Numbered from the stretch's first letter, positions 32,725 through 42,541 are shown. The stretch is 64,000 nt of DNA from Deltaproteobacteria bacterium HGW-Deltaproteobacteria-15 (GCA_002840535.1 PHBH01000041.1:1-64000); one strand, 5' to 3'. The notes: generated by a model from the letters alone, not told the origin. Numbers and translations: made by a program.

Positions 32725-35700
32725 ATGAAAAAGAAGAGCTCCAATACTCAAAACATCCGCATAGCAGGCGCAAGGCAGAACAATCTTAAAAACCTCGATC
32801 TGGAAATCCCCTTGCACACCATTACGGTGATAACGGGACCGAGCGGGTCAGGCAAATCCTCCCTCGCATTCGACACCCTTTACGCAGAGGGGCAACGACG
32901 ATACGTAGAGACCTTTTCCCCTTATGCCAGGCAGTTCATGGATCGCATGGACCGGCCGCAGGTGGAGAGGATCGAAAATATCCCGCCAGCCATTGCCATT
33001 GACCGCAAAGACCCTGTCCGAACCTCCCGATCCTCGGTGGGCACCATGACCGAGATCACGGATTACGTGAAGCTGCTCTTTGCACGGGCAGGCGTGCTTC
33101 ACTGCAGGCAGTGCGGAAATCCGGTCGTACCCCAGACCCCCGAGACCATCTGGACGGCCATGGAGGAGATCCCTCAAGGCGCGGAAATCGTGATCACCTT
33201 CCCGTCGAAAACGGAGGAGACCACTCCGGCGGACATGAAGAAAGAACTTGGCAGGATGGGGTTTTCCCGCATCTTCCGGGAGGGGGGGATCATCTCCCTG
33301 GATGAATGGGAAGGCGAGCCTGCCGGAAAAGAGATCCATGTCATATCGGACAGGCTCCTCTTCAGAAATTCCGATCGTAAAAGAATCGTGGATTCCCTCG
33401 AACAGGCTCTTCGTTTCGGGGGAGGCCGGGTGGACCTGTGGATAAGCGCCAAAGGCCATATGACCTTCAGCAGCAGGTTGGAGTGCGCCGCCTGCGGGAT
33501 TTCCTACAGACCTCCGCTTTCCGGTCTTTTCTCGTTCAACAGCCCCATAGGCGCATGCGACACCTGCCGGGGCTTCGGCAGAATGCTCGAGATAGACCCG
33601 GATCTCATCATCCCGAACCCCTCTCTCTCCCTGAACGAGGGCGCCATCCGGCCATGGGGAGGGCGAAGCCAGGATCGGATGGAATACCAGGACCTGAAGG
33701 ATTTCTGCAGGAAGAAAAGGATCTCCATGGACCTCCCCTTCGGCGAACTCCCGGATGAGCAGAAACGGTCCATTCTGGAGGGGGACCCGGGGTACTACGG
33801 CATCCGGGGATTCTTCAAGTGGCTCGAGACCAAGACATACAAGATGCACGTGCGGGTATATCTTTCCAGGTACCGCACCACCGCACCCTGCCCCGACTGC
33901 GGAGGTGCGCGGTTCAAGCCGGAATCCCTCCTTTATCAGCTCGGCGGAATCACTATCGCACAGATCTACGAGTTGTCCATTCGAGAGGCGGATCTCTTTT
34001 TCAGGAATCTGAGCCTGCCTGCGGGCGACAAGGCGGGCATGCTCGTCCTCGGGGAAATCCGGAACCGGCTGCGATATCTCATGGAGGTCGGGCTCGGTTA
34101 TCTCACGCTCGACCGGCAGTCGCGAACCCTTTCAGGGGGCGAGGTGCAGAGGGTTGCCCTGACCTCTGCCCTCGGTTCCTCCCTGGTGAATTCCTTGTAT
34201 GTTCTGGACGAGCCGAGCATAGGACTTCATCCGAGGGACAGCCACAGGTTGATCAGGATTTTGAAGGGTCTTCGGGACCTGAAGAATACGGTCGTCGTGG
34301 TGGAACACGATCCGGACATCATTTCCGAGAGCGACTTCATGCTCGACCTGGGGCCCGGCGCCGGCGAGGAGGGGGGCCGTGTGATGTATTTCGGCCCTAC
34401 AAAAAGTGTCAGGGGCTCCGCTACGGGGGACTACCTGAAAGGAACCCGATCCATTCCCTTCCCTGCTACGCGGCGCAAATTTCACAAGGACCGGTTGCTG
34501 CTGGTAGAGGGCGCATCAGAGCACAATCTCAAAGACATCAATGTAGAGATTCCCCTCGGGCTCTTCGTTTGCCTCACCGGCGTTTCGGGGTCCGGCAAGT
34601 CCACACTGGCCGAGGAGATCGTCTATCGCGGGATCAAGCGCGCAAAGGGCGAATTTCAGGAGCGGCCCGGGCTGCATCGGGGAATGACAGGCGTCGAGGG
34701 GATCTCCGATGTGCTCCTGGTGGACCAGAGGCCCATCGGAAGAACCCCAAGAGGGAACCCGCTCACCTATGTGAAGGCCATGGATCCCATACGCAAGCTG
34801 CTTGCCGGCACGGACGGTGCTGCGCAAAGAGGTCTCGAATCCAAGCATTTCTCCTTCAATGTTCCCGGCGGACGTTGCGAGACATGCCAGGGGGCGGGGT
34901 ATGAGAGGGTGGAAATGCAGTTCCTCTCGGACGTATTCATCACCTGTCCTGATTGCAGGGGGAAAAGGTTCAGGGACGAGGTGCTGGAGGTCCGGTTCAA
35001 AGGGAGGAGCATCCATGACATCCTCTCCATGACGGTCGATCAGGCCATGGAGTTTTTCGATGAGGAGCCGACCATCCGGGAAGGACTGAAACCCCTTGCC
35101 CGCGTGGGCCTCGGCTACATGCGGCTGGGCCAGCCCATCAACACCTTTTCGGGCGGAGAAGCCCAGAGGCTCAAACTCTCGCGCTACCTGAAGGAGGATC
35201 GTGCGGGCGCCAGGTTGTTTATCTTCGACGAGCCCACCACCGGTCTTCACTTTGCGGACATCGAAAGACTTCTCGCGGCGCTCCAGGAGCTCGTGGACCG
35301 TGGAAATACGGTTCTGGTCATCGAGCACAACATGGACGTGATCAAGAATGCGGATTGGGTGATCGACCTCGGACCCGAAGGGGGAGAGGAGGGAGGTCTC
35401 ATTGTCGCAACCGGGACCCCTGAAGAGGTGAGCCGATCACCGGTTTCCCATACCGCGACATTTCTGAAGAGGGTTCTCCGCCGTTCCACTCCCCTCAAGG
35501 AACAGAAGTCCCCTCGTGCAGTCAGGGTTTCGACCAGGGGGAACGGCCCCCCTCTCATTCGCGTGGTCGGCGCCAGGGAGCACAATCTCAAGGATCTGAG
35601 CCTTTCAATTCCCCGGCAGCAACTGGTTGTCGTAACGGGCGTATCGGGCTCCGGCAAATCGACCCTGATCTTCGATATCCTTTTTGCCGAGGGGCAGCGC

Positions 35701-38025
35701 CGCTACCTGGAGAGTCTTGCCCCTTACGTAAGGCAATATGTAAGGATCCAGGAGCGGCCGGATGTGGATTCCGTGTCGGGCCTCTCGCCCACTGTGGCCA
35801 TTCAGCAGCGGATCAGCCACTCGGGCCCCAGATCCACCGTAGCCACGCTTACTGAGATCTATCATTTCCTGAGACTCCTCTTCAGCAAGCTGGGAAGGCA
35901 GCATTGTCCGGGATGCGGCCGTGAGCTCAAGGCCATGAGTCCCGAAGAGATCAGTGCGGGGATTCGGAGCCGATCCATTTCGCGGTCAACAATGGTTCTC
36001 GTCCGGAAGGTGACGGGCAGAAAGGGGTTTCACAAGGATCTCCTCGCCGGCGCGATCAAAAAGGGATTCCGGGAGGCGCGCATCGACGGCAGGATCACCC
36101 CCTTGCAGGAGGGCATGGCCCTCAGCCGTTTCCGCGAACACACCATCGACCTGGTTGTCGGAAGATTGACCCGCAACAATCATGATCCCCTGCTCTCCCG
36201 GGCACTGGAGGAAGGGGACGGGACAATCATGCTTCTGGATCAAAGCGGTCGGGAAGAGGTTCTGAGCACAAAAGGCGCCTGTGCTGTATGCGGCATCAGC
36301 CCTCCCGACCTGGATCCGAGGCTTTTTTCCTTCAACAGCAAGCTCGGCGCATGCCCCGCTTGCGCAGGCCTGGGGAGGCTTGAGCACGAGCGGAACGGCA
36401 GACCGCTTCCCTGCCCGCAGTGCGAAGGAAGCAGGCTCAGCCGGGAGGCCCTGTCCGTAAAGGTGCATGGTTTCACCCTGTGGGATCTCGTGCGGCTGCC
36501 TGCAAGGGATCTGAGAAATGCTCTCTCGGGATTTGCCTTCCCCGGTCATGAGGGGCTGATCGCCGGACCCGTCATGTCGGAAATCATGGCCAGGCTGGAT
36601 CTCCTGAACCGGTTGGGTCTCTCTTATCTTTCCCTTGGACGAAGCGGCGAAACCCTTTCAGGAGGCGAGGCCCAGCGTGTCAGGCTGGCCGCCCAACTCG
36701 GTTCCAACCTGACAGGCATCTCCTACATCCTGGATGAGCCGACCATAGGTCTGCATCCCAGGGACAATCATATGCTTCTCACTGCACTGCACGAGTTGAG
36801 AGACAGGGGCAACACGGTCCTGGTCGTGGAACATGACGAGGATACCATACGGGGAGCGGACACGATCATCGACCTCGGGCCGGGTGCGGGGCAGGATGGC
36901 GGACAGCTGGTGGCCATGGGCACGCTTGCGGACCTGAAGAAGATTCCGACCTCGATTACCGGAGCATTCTTCGACGGACATCCCCGCCGGATCACATCCC
37001 GTCTCCGGGATTGCAGGAAAGGACCGCGTGTCAGGGTTCTCGCCGCATCGGAACACAATCTGAAGAACATCGATGTGGCTTTCCCCCTCTCCACGCTCAT
37101 CTGCGTGACCGGTGTTTCGGGGTCAGGCAAATCCACGCTCCTCAAGGAGACCGTTTTCAAAGGGATAAGGAGCCGCCTTGCCGGAAAGGGAGAACCCTCC
37201 AATGGATGCAGGGATATCGAAGGGTGGAAGCATCTGGATCGCACACTGGAGGTGGATCATAGTCCCATCGGAAACACCTCTCGCTCTGTGCCTGCCTCCT
37301 ATGTCGGCTTTCTTTCGGAAATCCGAACGCTCCTTGCCCTGACCCCCGAGGCCAGGGGAAGGGGTTATGGGCCGGGACGGTTTTCCTTCAATGTCTCGGG
37401 CGGCCGGTGCGAAGCGTGCAAAGGCCATGGGTTCATCAAGGTCGTCATGAGTTTTCTTCCCGATGTGTATGTCCGATGCGAGGTATGCGAAGGGAAACGA
37501 TTCAACCGCGAAACACTGGACATCACCTTCAAAGGCAAGAACATCTCCGAGATCCTGGACCTCACGTTCGAGGAGGCATCCCATTTCTTTGCAGCGGTGC
37601 CTGCTATCCGAAGGGCCGTGCAGGTGGTCTGCGATATCGGTCTCGGGTATATCCGCCTTGGGCAGTCCAGCCCTACGCTCTCAGGAGGCGAAGCGCAACG
37701 GATCAAGCTGGCTGAGGAACTTGCCAAGAAATCCGGGGGCCGGACACTCTACATTCTCGATGAGCCCACGACAGGACTCCACATCGCTGATGTGAGGAAG
37801 CTCACCGCCGCGCTGCAGAAACTGGTGGATCAGGGAAACACGGTGGCGCTCATCGAGCACAACCTGGAGGTGATCAAGGAGGCGGATTATATCATCGACC
37901 TGGGGCCCGAAGGAGGAGAGGAAGGCGGAAGCGTGGTGGCCACGGGATCGCCGGCAGAACTGGCGGCTGATCCGGGAAAATCCCATACGGCGGCCTTTCT
38001 CAAGAAGTACATCGAGGTTGTTTAA
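32725..38025 (+). CDS. uvrA: Double-length UvrA: two complete UvrA proteins in one chain
   Basis: A 1766-residue protein with four ABC ATPase modules. Half 1 (about 1-920) has Walker A GPSGSGKSS near 40 and GVSGSGKST near 620, signatures TLSGGEVQR near 468 and TFSGGEAQR near 807. Half 2 (about 940-1766) repeats the plan: GVSGSGKST near 972 and 1463, TLSGGEAQR near 1310 and 1651. Each half also has the zinc modules (CAACG...CDTC, CETC...CPDC; CAVC...CPAC, CEAC...CEVC). UvrA recognises bulky DNA damage and loads UvrB; single UvrA works as a dimer, so this chain may be a pre-joined dimer. The halves are clearly diverged, so the fusion is old. The ATG at 32725 is chosen by the promoter; a longer frame reads through repeat G. 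Confidence 0.93.
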   Translation: MKKKSSNTQNIRIAGARQNNLKNLDLEIPLHTITVITGPSGSGKSSLAFDTLYAEGQRRYVETFSPYARQFMDRMDRPQVERIENIPPAIAIDRKDPVRTSRSSVGTMTEITDYVKLLFARAGVLHCRQCGNPVVPQTPETIWTAMEEIPQGAEIVITFPSKTEETTPADMKKELGRMGFSRIFREGGIISLDEWEGEPAGKEIHVISDRLLFRNSDRKRIVDSLEQALRFGGGRVDLWISAKGHMTFSSRLECAACGISYRPPLSGLFSFNSPIGACDTCRGFGRMLEIDPDLIIPNPSLSLNEGAIRPWGGRSQDRMEYQDLKDFCRKKRISMDLPFGELPDEQKRSILEGDPGYYGIRGFFKWLETKTYKMHVRVYLSRYRTTAPCPDCGGARFKPESLLYQLGGITIAQIYELSIREADLFFRNLSLPAGDKAGMLVLGEIRNRLRYLMEVGLGYLTLDRQSRTLSGGEVQRVALTSALGSSLVNSLYVLDEPSIGLHPRDSHRLIRILKGLRDLKNTVVVVEHDPDIISESDFMLDLGPGAGEEGGRVMYFGPTKSVRGSATGDYLKGTRSIPFPATRRKFHKDRLLLVEGASEHNLKDINVEIPLGLFVCLTGVSGSGKSTLAEEIVYRGIKRAKGEFQERPGLHRGMTGVEGISDVLLVDQRPIGRTPRGNPLTYVKAMDPIRKLLAGTDGAAQRGLESKHFSFNVPGGRCETCQGAGYERVEMQFLSDVFITCPDCRGKRFRDEVLEVRFKGRSIHDILSMTVDQAMEFFDEEPTIREGLKPLARVGLGYMRLGQPINTFSGGEAQRLKLSRYLKEDRAGARLFIFDEPTTGLHFADIERLLAALQELVDRGNTVLVIEHNMDVIKNADWVIDLGPEGGEEGGLIVATGTPEEVSRSPVSHTATFLKRVLRRSTPLKEQKSPRAVRVSTRGNGPPLIRVVGAREHNLKDLSLSIPRQQLVVVTGVSGSGKSTLIFDILFAEGQRRYLESLAPYVRQYVRIQERPDVDSVSGLSPTVAIQQRISHSGPRSTVATLTEIYHFLRLLFSKLGRQHCPGCGRELKAMSPEEISAGIRSRSISRSTMVLVRKVTGRKGFHKDLLAGAIKKGFREARIDGRITPLQEGMALSRFREHTIDLVVGRLTRNNHDPLLSRALEEGDGTIMLLDQSGREEVLSTKGACAVCGISPPDLDPRLFSFNSKLGACPACAGLGRLEHERNGRPLPCPQCEGSRLSREALSVKVHGFTLWDLVRLPARDLRNALSGFAFPGHEGLIAGPVMSEIMARLDLLNRLGLSYLSLGRSGETLSGGEAQRVRLAAQLGSNLTGISYILDEPTIGLHPRDNHMLLTALHELRDRGNTVLVVEHDEDTIRGADTIIDLGPGAGQDGGQLVAMGTLADLKKIPTSITGAFFDGHPRRITSRLRDCRKGPRVRVLAASEHNLKNIDVAFPLSTLICVTGVSGSGKSTLLKETVFKGIRSRLAGKGEPSNGCRDIEGWKHLDRTLEVDHSPIGNTSRSVPASYVGFLSEIRTLLALTPEARGRGYGPGRFSFNVSGGRCEACKGHGFIKVVMSFLPDVYVRCEVCEGKRFNRETLDITFKGKNISEILDLTFEEASHFFAAVPAIRRAVQVVCDIGLGYIRLGQSSPTLSGGEAQRIKLAEELAKKSGGRTLYILDEPTTGLHIADVRKLTAALQKLVDQGNTVALIEHNLEVIKEADYIIDLGPEGGEEGGSVVATGSPAELAADPGKSHTAAFLKKYIEVV

Positions 38026-38164
38026 TTTATCATTTAACATTTATCATTTTTCATTTAAAGATCATCAAACTTGACGAACCTGTGAATTGTGGACGACGGT
38101 TCAGCTATTCAAATGATTAATGATAAATAATCAATGACCAATGATAAATGACCAATGATAAATG
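38024..38164. repeat. Word-palindrome repeat H (ATTTATCATT/AATGATAAAT words)
   Basis: Left arm has TTATCATTTAACATTTATCA, right arm has AATGATAAATAATCAATGAC and further AATGATAAAT words, around a core of about 50 nt. It starts in the uvrA stop codon and ends at the SD of ald. Confidence 0.8.
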
Positions 38165-38172
38165 GAGCTCTC

Positions 38173-39279
38173 ATGAAAATCGGCCTACCCAGGGAGATCA
38201 AGCCGTTGGAGAAGCGCGTTTCGCTGCCTCCGCAGTGCGTGAAAATACTGTCCGATCACGGCCACGAAGTCTTCGTGGAAAAAGGCGCCGGCGCCGGCGC
38301 CGGATTTCAAGACGAATCCTACATGGAAGCCGGGGCGGAACTGCTGGACAAACCACAGGAGGTGTGGACCGCGGCGGACATGATCGTGAAGGTCAAAGAA
38401 CCCATCCATCCGGAGTTCCAATGGATGAGGCCGGGGCAAGTCCTTTTCACTTACCTCCATCTGGCTGCGGATCAGCGATTGACGGAGCTCCTTCTGGAGA
38501 AACAGATCATTGGGATCGGTTACGAGACCGTTCAGCTCCGCGACGGGACCCTGCCGCTTCTTGCACCTATGAGCGAGGTGGCCGGCGCGCTTTCCGTTCA
38601 AATGGGCGCCTATTGCCTGGAGGCGAAGAACGGAGGCAAGGGCATCCTGCTCTCGGGAGTCCCGGGGGTGAAGCCTGCGAGGGTGACGATCATCGGCGGG
38701 GGAGTGGCAGGAATGGCCGCCGCCACGGTTGCGGCAGGCATGGGCGCACGCGTATCCATTCTGGATATCAATTACGCCAGGCTCGGGTATATCCGGGACG
38801 TGATGCGGGGCCGCGTGGTCACCATCCATTCAAATCCTGCCAATATCGAGGAGGAATGCCTGAACAGCGACCTGGTGATTTGCACGGTCCTGATTCCCGG
38901 GGCCAAGGCGCCCAGGCTCATCTCCCGCGATCTGGTCAGGCGCATGCAGAAGGGCTCTGCAATCGTAGATATCTCAATCGACCAGGGAGGATGTGCAGAG
39001 ACCTCGAGACCCACCACGCACGAGAATCCTATCTACATCGATGAAGGTGTCGTTCATTATTGCGTTTCCAATATGCCCGGTGCAGTTCCACGGACATCGA
39101 CCATAGCCTTGACGAACGCCACTTTCCACTATGTTCTTGCACTCGCGGACAAGGGATGGCGAAGGGCACTGTCGGAAGACCCTGCACTCCGCGCAGGCCT
39201 GAACGTACACCATGGAAAGATCACGTGCCGCGCTGTCGCCGAAACCTTCAACATGCCCTGCGAATTGCCCGATTTCTAG
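38173..39279 (+). CDS. ald: Alanine dehydrogenase
   Basis: A 368-residue NAD-dependent enzyme interconverting alanine and pyruvate plus ammonia. The N-terminus MKIGLPREIKPLEKRVSLPP, catalytic residues in the FTYLHLAAD segment (His near 95) and the NAD fold VTIIGGGVAGMAAATVAAGM are typical, as is VDISIDQGGCAETSRPTTH near residue 270. Length equals that of bacterial Ald. The start at 38173 follows GGAG by 6 nt; the upstream in-frame ATG at 38155 lies in repeat H. Confidence 0.95.
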   Translation: MKIGLPREIKPLEKRVSLPPQCVKILSDHGHEVFVEKGAGAGAGFQDESYMEAGAELLDKPQEVWTAADMIVKVKEPIHPEFQWMRPGQVLFTYLHLAADQRLTELLLEKQIIGIGYETVQLRDGTLPLLAPMSEVAGALSVQMGAYCLEAKNGGKGILLSGVPGVKPARVTIIGGGVAGMAAATVAAGMGARVSILDINYARLGYIRDVMRGRVVTIHSNPANIEEECLNSDLVICTVLIPGAKAPRLISRDLVRRMQKGSAIVDISIDQGGCAETSRPTTHENPIYIDEGVVHYCVSNMPGAVPRTSTIALTNATFHYVLALADKGWRRALSEDPALRAGLNVHHGKITCRAVAETFNMPCELPDF

Positions 39280-39565
39280 TGCGGTCTGTCAGAAGTCCAT
39301 TAACAAATTGCCTTTGTCGATTTGTCCCGGTCACGGGGTAGTCGTCTCCGAAGATGGGGACCCACAGAATCCGCCCCTCATGTGCTCAACAGAATCAACA
39401 CCTCATTAATGGGGGAAAATGCGTAATACGGTTGGCCAAAGGCCGTAATTGGAGCCTGGGAAGGGGATTTTCCTTGCGATCGAAATTGAGATGATTACTT
39501 TGCGACATGACCAAATCAGGTTTGCAGAATTCTTTGCAAGCCATTGACATAAGGAGGCAATAGCA

Positions 39566-40186
39566 ATGAAAAAGATCCTCATCACGTTCTTGGCGATGGC
39601 TTTCATTGCCTTCGGCTTTACCCCTGGCGCGTTTGCGGCGGGTATGGATAAGTCAACGGGCATGGATAAGTCAATGAGTTCTGATGCCGCAGGCTTCAGT
39701 GCGGAAGCTAAAGATGTCACTGCCTGGATCGGCAAGGATGTTAAAAATTCACAGGGGGAAGACCTCGGGGAGATTAAAGACTTTGTTCGTGACGACAATG
39801 GAGAGATTTCCCTGGTAATCGTCTCCCACGGCGGTTTCATTGGAATGGGTGAAAAGGACGCAGCCGTTCCTTACACCGCTTTTTCTTTCAACGAAAGTGA
39901 AGATCATGCTGTTCTGGATGTGACCGAAGACCAGTTGGCCAATGCCCCTGAAATTGGAGCAGATGAAAACCTGACCGATCGTGCTTTCGCAGAAGAGGTG
40001 TACAGGCATTTCGGTGAGAGGCCCTACTGGACGGAAAAAGGCGGGGCCGCTGATCAGGACATGATGAAAGACGAAGGGAAGACCCATGAGTACTTTGGAA
40101 CCGATGAAGGCATCGATGAAGGCTTTGATGCCGACCGGGACCTGGAACCCATGGAAGGCAGCGAAGGATCCGTTGACAACTTCTAA
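39566..40186 (+). CDS. Exported PRC-barrel domain protein
   Basis: A 206-residue protein with a signal peptide (MKKILITFLAMAFIAFGFTP, cleavage after about AFA-24). Residues ~50-115 form a PRC-barrel (AWIGKDVKNSQGEDLGEIKD ... VPYTAFSF). The last 70 residues are very acidic with repeated DEG motifs (FGTDEGIDEGFDADRD). PRC-barrels in such small exported proteins are often linked to envelope stress or RNA/protein binding; the function is unknown. AAGGAGG lies 8 nt upstream, and a strong terminator follows. The 286-nt gap upstream shows no gene. Confidence 0.85.
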   Translation: MKKILITFLAMAFIAFGFTPGAFAAGMDKSTGMDKSMSSDAAGFSAEAKDVTAWIGKDVKNSQGEDLGEIKDFVRDDNGEISLVIVSHGGFIGMGEKDAAVPYTAFSFNESEDHAVLDVTEDQLANAPEIGADENLTDRAFAEEVYRHFGERPYWTEKGGAADQDMMKDEGKTHEYFGTDEGIDEGFDADRDLEPMEGSEGSVDNF

Positions 40187-40216
40187 CGACAACTTCTAAC
40201 GACTTGAGATGCGAAT

Positions 40217-40247
40217 AAAAGAGCGAGGGAACTTCCCTCGCTCTTTT
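40217..40247. terminator. Bidirectional terminator between the PRC-barrel gene and the TraB-like gene
   Basis: AAAAGAGCGAGGG and CCCTCGCTCTTTT form a perfect 13-bp stem with a 5-nt loop, U-rich on both strands. The two flanking genes converge on it. Confidence 0.92.
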
Positions 40248-40251
40248 CGTT

Positions 40252-41202
40252 TCATGAGACTTTGATTTTGTGCCGCTTCATCAGACGAGCATCATCCGCC
40301 AGTGCCCTTGGAAGGATGACCGTTATCCCGAAATCCCCTTTTGACAGCTTCAGATCATCGGAGCACTCTTCATACTTGTCTCGATCAGGAGTGAAGAGAG
40401 GGCAGGAAACTGCCACCTTTTTCTCGCGCAGGAAACGAAGGATGCTGGGAATATGACTCAGTCCTATTGTGAAAAGAGCCTTCTCTTTCTTCACATGCCC
40501 TGAAACGAAAGCCTCGTTGATTATGTGGGGGATCTTCTGAAGCATTGCCCCCACTCTTTTGTCCTGATGATAGTCCAATTCCGATCGGATTATAAAATGT
40601 TGCTGAAGGTTCGTACAGTCGGCGAGTTGTCGGATCCCTCTGTTCACCGTCTGGTAAAGCTCCTTTTCCTCGACCTGTCTCAATTCCATATCGAAGTTCT
40701 CGCTCAAGAGCATCTCCGCATTGATCGACCTGTTACGAACCGATAGGAGCTGTTCGAGGAGCTTCATATCCTCTTCTGCAACGCAGGTTTCACCATTTGT
40801 CTCTTTGGGCTCCCCACCGCCGTACATCTTGGGTTTGACGGCAAAAAAACCTTCGGGCAGAAGCAGTCCAAGACCTTTGTTTCGTGCCAGCCATGCGCCG
40901 ATCCTGTAAATTTCCGCTTCGACCCGAGGCGTATAGCGACTCTTTGCGCCGGTCAGGGTGTCCTCGTGGCTGATTCCTACGATGTAGAGTTGTCTCGGGC
41001 TATCCTCATTCGTACGATAAAGGATCTCACCAAAATCGACCGGCAGAGACCCTTCCTCGTCGGTCATCGGCCGCGGAGATGTTCCTGTGGAAGTAAGGAG
41101 AACGAGTAAACCGGCAAGGGGGAGCAGAGAATACATGGAGCGTCGGGGCGGGTTTGTATGAGCTCTCTTGAAATAGGAAAGCAGTAAGCGGTAGAACTTC
41201 AA
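40252..41202 (-). CDS. Exported protein, possibly TraB/ChaN/Tiki-like fold
   Basis: A 316-residue protein. A TTG start at 41202 is chosen because GGAGG lies 4 nt upstream; the open frame further 5' reads through the repeat element at 41240-41365. A hydrophobic segment (MYSLLPLAGLLVLLTSTGTS, about residues 21-40) is a likely signal or anchor. The mature part shows YIVGISHED, GLGLLLPEG and ALFTIGLSHIPSIL, spaced like the conserved histidine/glutamate motifs of the TraB/ChaN/Tiki superfamily, but the match is only by eye. Function unknown. Confidence 0.6.
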   Translation of the reverse strand: MKFYRLLLSYFKRAHTNPPRRSMYSLLPLAGLLVLLTSTGTSPRPMTDEEGSLPVDFGEILYRTNEDSPRQLYIVGISHEDTLTGAKSRYTPRVEAEIYRIGAWLARNKGLGLLLPEGFFAVKPKMYGGGEPKETNGETCVAEEDMKLLEQLLSVRNRSINAEMLLSENFDMELRQVEEKELYQTVNRGIRQLADCTNLQQHFIIRSELDYHQDKRVGAMLQKIPHIINEAFVSGHVKKEKALFTIGLSHIPSILRFLREKKVAVSCPLFTPDRDKYEECSDDLKLSKGDFGITVILPRALADDARLMKRHKIKVS

Positions 41203-41239
41203 AATTCCTCCCTTGACCCGGCATGGCCGGACGGATTTG

Positions 41240-41365
41240 GCAGGTTGCTGAAAAACGCCCATCTGCTGCGTTGCCCTAGTCCCGCGTCGTTGCGGTGTAC
41301 AGGAAGTACGCCTCACTCCTCGTGACGTCAGGCGCCTTGCATCTGGACATTTTTGAGCAACCTGC
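41240..41365. repeat. Two-copy element, copy 2 (short form)
   Basis: A 126-bp element with ends GCAGGTTGCTGAAAAACGCC and GACATTTTTGAGCAACCTGC, opposite in orientation to the copy at 16976-17179 and lacking about 78 bp of its interior. It sits immediately upstream of the TTG-start gene at 40252-41202 and contributes a false N-terminal frame to it. Confidence 0.8.
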
Positions 41366-41465
41366 CAAGAAAGCCTTTTTCAAACCTGCTGGGGCCTATT
41401 CAGTATGAAAAACTCGACCGGCCATGTCAAGGTGCTAAGCGGAAAAGGGGGGAATTGTGGATGTG

Positions 41466-42047
41466 CTACTCTTTCATCGTCGCTTTTTGAATCATCACCG
41501 GCTCCACGGGAACATCTCCAAACTGTCCCTTTGTGCCCGTCTGCACCTTCGCAATGGAGTCCACTACGTCCATTCCTTCCGTGACTTTGCCGAAAACGGC
41601 ATACCCCCACCCTTGGGGGTTCTTCCCCTTGTAATTGAGAAATTCATTGTTCACCAGGTTGATGAAAAATTGGGCGGTGGCGCTGTGCGGATCGTTGGTT
41701 CTTGCCATTGCAATGGTGGACCGCTCGTTTTTCAGCCCATTGTCTGCTTCGTTCTGTACGGGGGCTTTCGTGGGTTTGCCGTCCATGGCCGGCGTGAGGC
41801 CCCCTCCCTGGATCATGAAACCCTTGATCACGCGGTGGAAGATCGTCCCGTCGTAGAATCCGCTCTTAACATAGGAGATGAAATTCTCAACCGTCAGAGG
41901 CGCCTTGTCCGGGAAGAGTTCGAGAACAATCTTCCCTTTGGACGTCTCGAGGGTTACCTGCGGCCTCTTGGGAGCGGGCTCCGCCGCGGAAGCAAAAAAA
42001 ACCGGAAGGAATGCTGCCATACTGATCATAAGATATCTCCTGATCAT
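41466..42047 (-). CDS. Exported cyclophilin-type peptidyl-prolyl isomerase
   Basis: A 193-residue cyclophilin with a signal peptide (MIRRYLMISMAAFLPVFFAS). Conserved active-site parts are FHRVIKGFMIQGGG (catalytic Arg), QFFINLVNN, and the VFGKVTEGMDVVDSI tail. It accelerates prolyl bond isomerisation and is expected in the periplasm. GGAG lies 8 nt upstream of the ATG. It is a stand-alone gene; the 329-nt gap to the next gene (42048-42376) shows nothing clear. Confidence 0.93.
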   Translation of the reverse strand: MIRRYLMISMAAFLPVFFASAAEPAPKRPQVTLETSKGKIVLELFPDKAPLTVENFISYVKSGFYDGTIFHRVIKGFMIQGGGLTPAMDGKPTKAPVQNEADNGLKNERSTIAMARTNDPHSATAQFFINLVNNEFLNYKGKNPQGWGYAVFGKVTEGMDVVDSIAKVQTGTKGQFGDVPVEPVMIQKATMKE

Positions 42048-42376
42048 AGATTTTCTCCTGCGTCCTTGAAACCGTTTGTCTGTACTTTTTCATGAACTCC
42101 TTCTCCACATCCGCATCTGGCCTGCAACCCTCCTGCGAATGAGGTATCCGCATGATCATGGATTGCTTAAATGAAAGCCGCATGTCTGTGGGATGGATGA
42201 TGTGACGCATCATAACACAGGGGGGAAGAACTTCCTAGTTTCGGCTTCTGTATATTCCAGACTTTCATGCCCCTGGTCCGGCGCGTCTGCCTGAGGGAGA
42301 TAGAGCAGACCGCGCCGAAATCGGAAGATGTGGGATCTCGCTGAGGGGTAACAGCCAAGCGGTCGAAAAGCCTAAA

Positions 42377-42541
42377 TCAAATACGTCTCCTGCGACCCGA
42401 TATCAAAGAGACGAGAAAAAGAATGATGAAAACGACGAACAGGACCTTGGCGATCCAGGCGGCAGTTCCCGCAACGCCGCCGAAGCCCAGGACCCCGGCA
42501 ATAAGAGCCACAATCAGAAAAGTAATAGCCCAACCTAACAT
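42377..42541 (-). CDS. DUF1328 small membrane protein
   Basis: A 54-residue protein with two hydrophobic helices (MLGWAITFLIVALIAGVLGF and AKVLFVVFIILFLVSLISG) ending in RRRRI. This is the length and composition of the UPF0391/DUF1328 (YtjA) family, often induced under stress. The start at 42541 is fixed by AGGAGGG 7 nt upstream; two ATG codons before it are too close to the SD or before it. Confidence 0.9.
   Translation of the reverse strand: MLGWAITFLIVALIAGVLGFGGVAGTAAWIAKVLFVVFIILFLVSLISGRRRRI

Noticed and set aside
41203..41316. N-terminal extension of the TraB-like gene, and a matching frame at 17103-17393
   Set aside because: Both share the same MRRT...QRRGTRAT...MGVFQQPA residues because they read the two copies of one repeat element.
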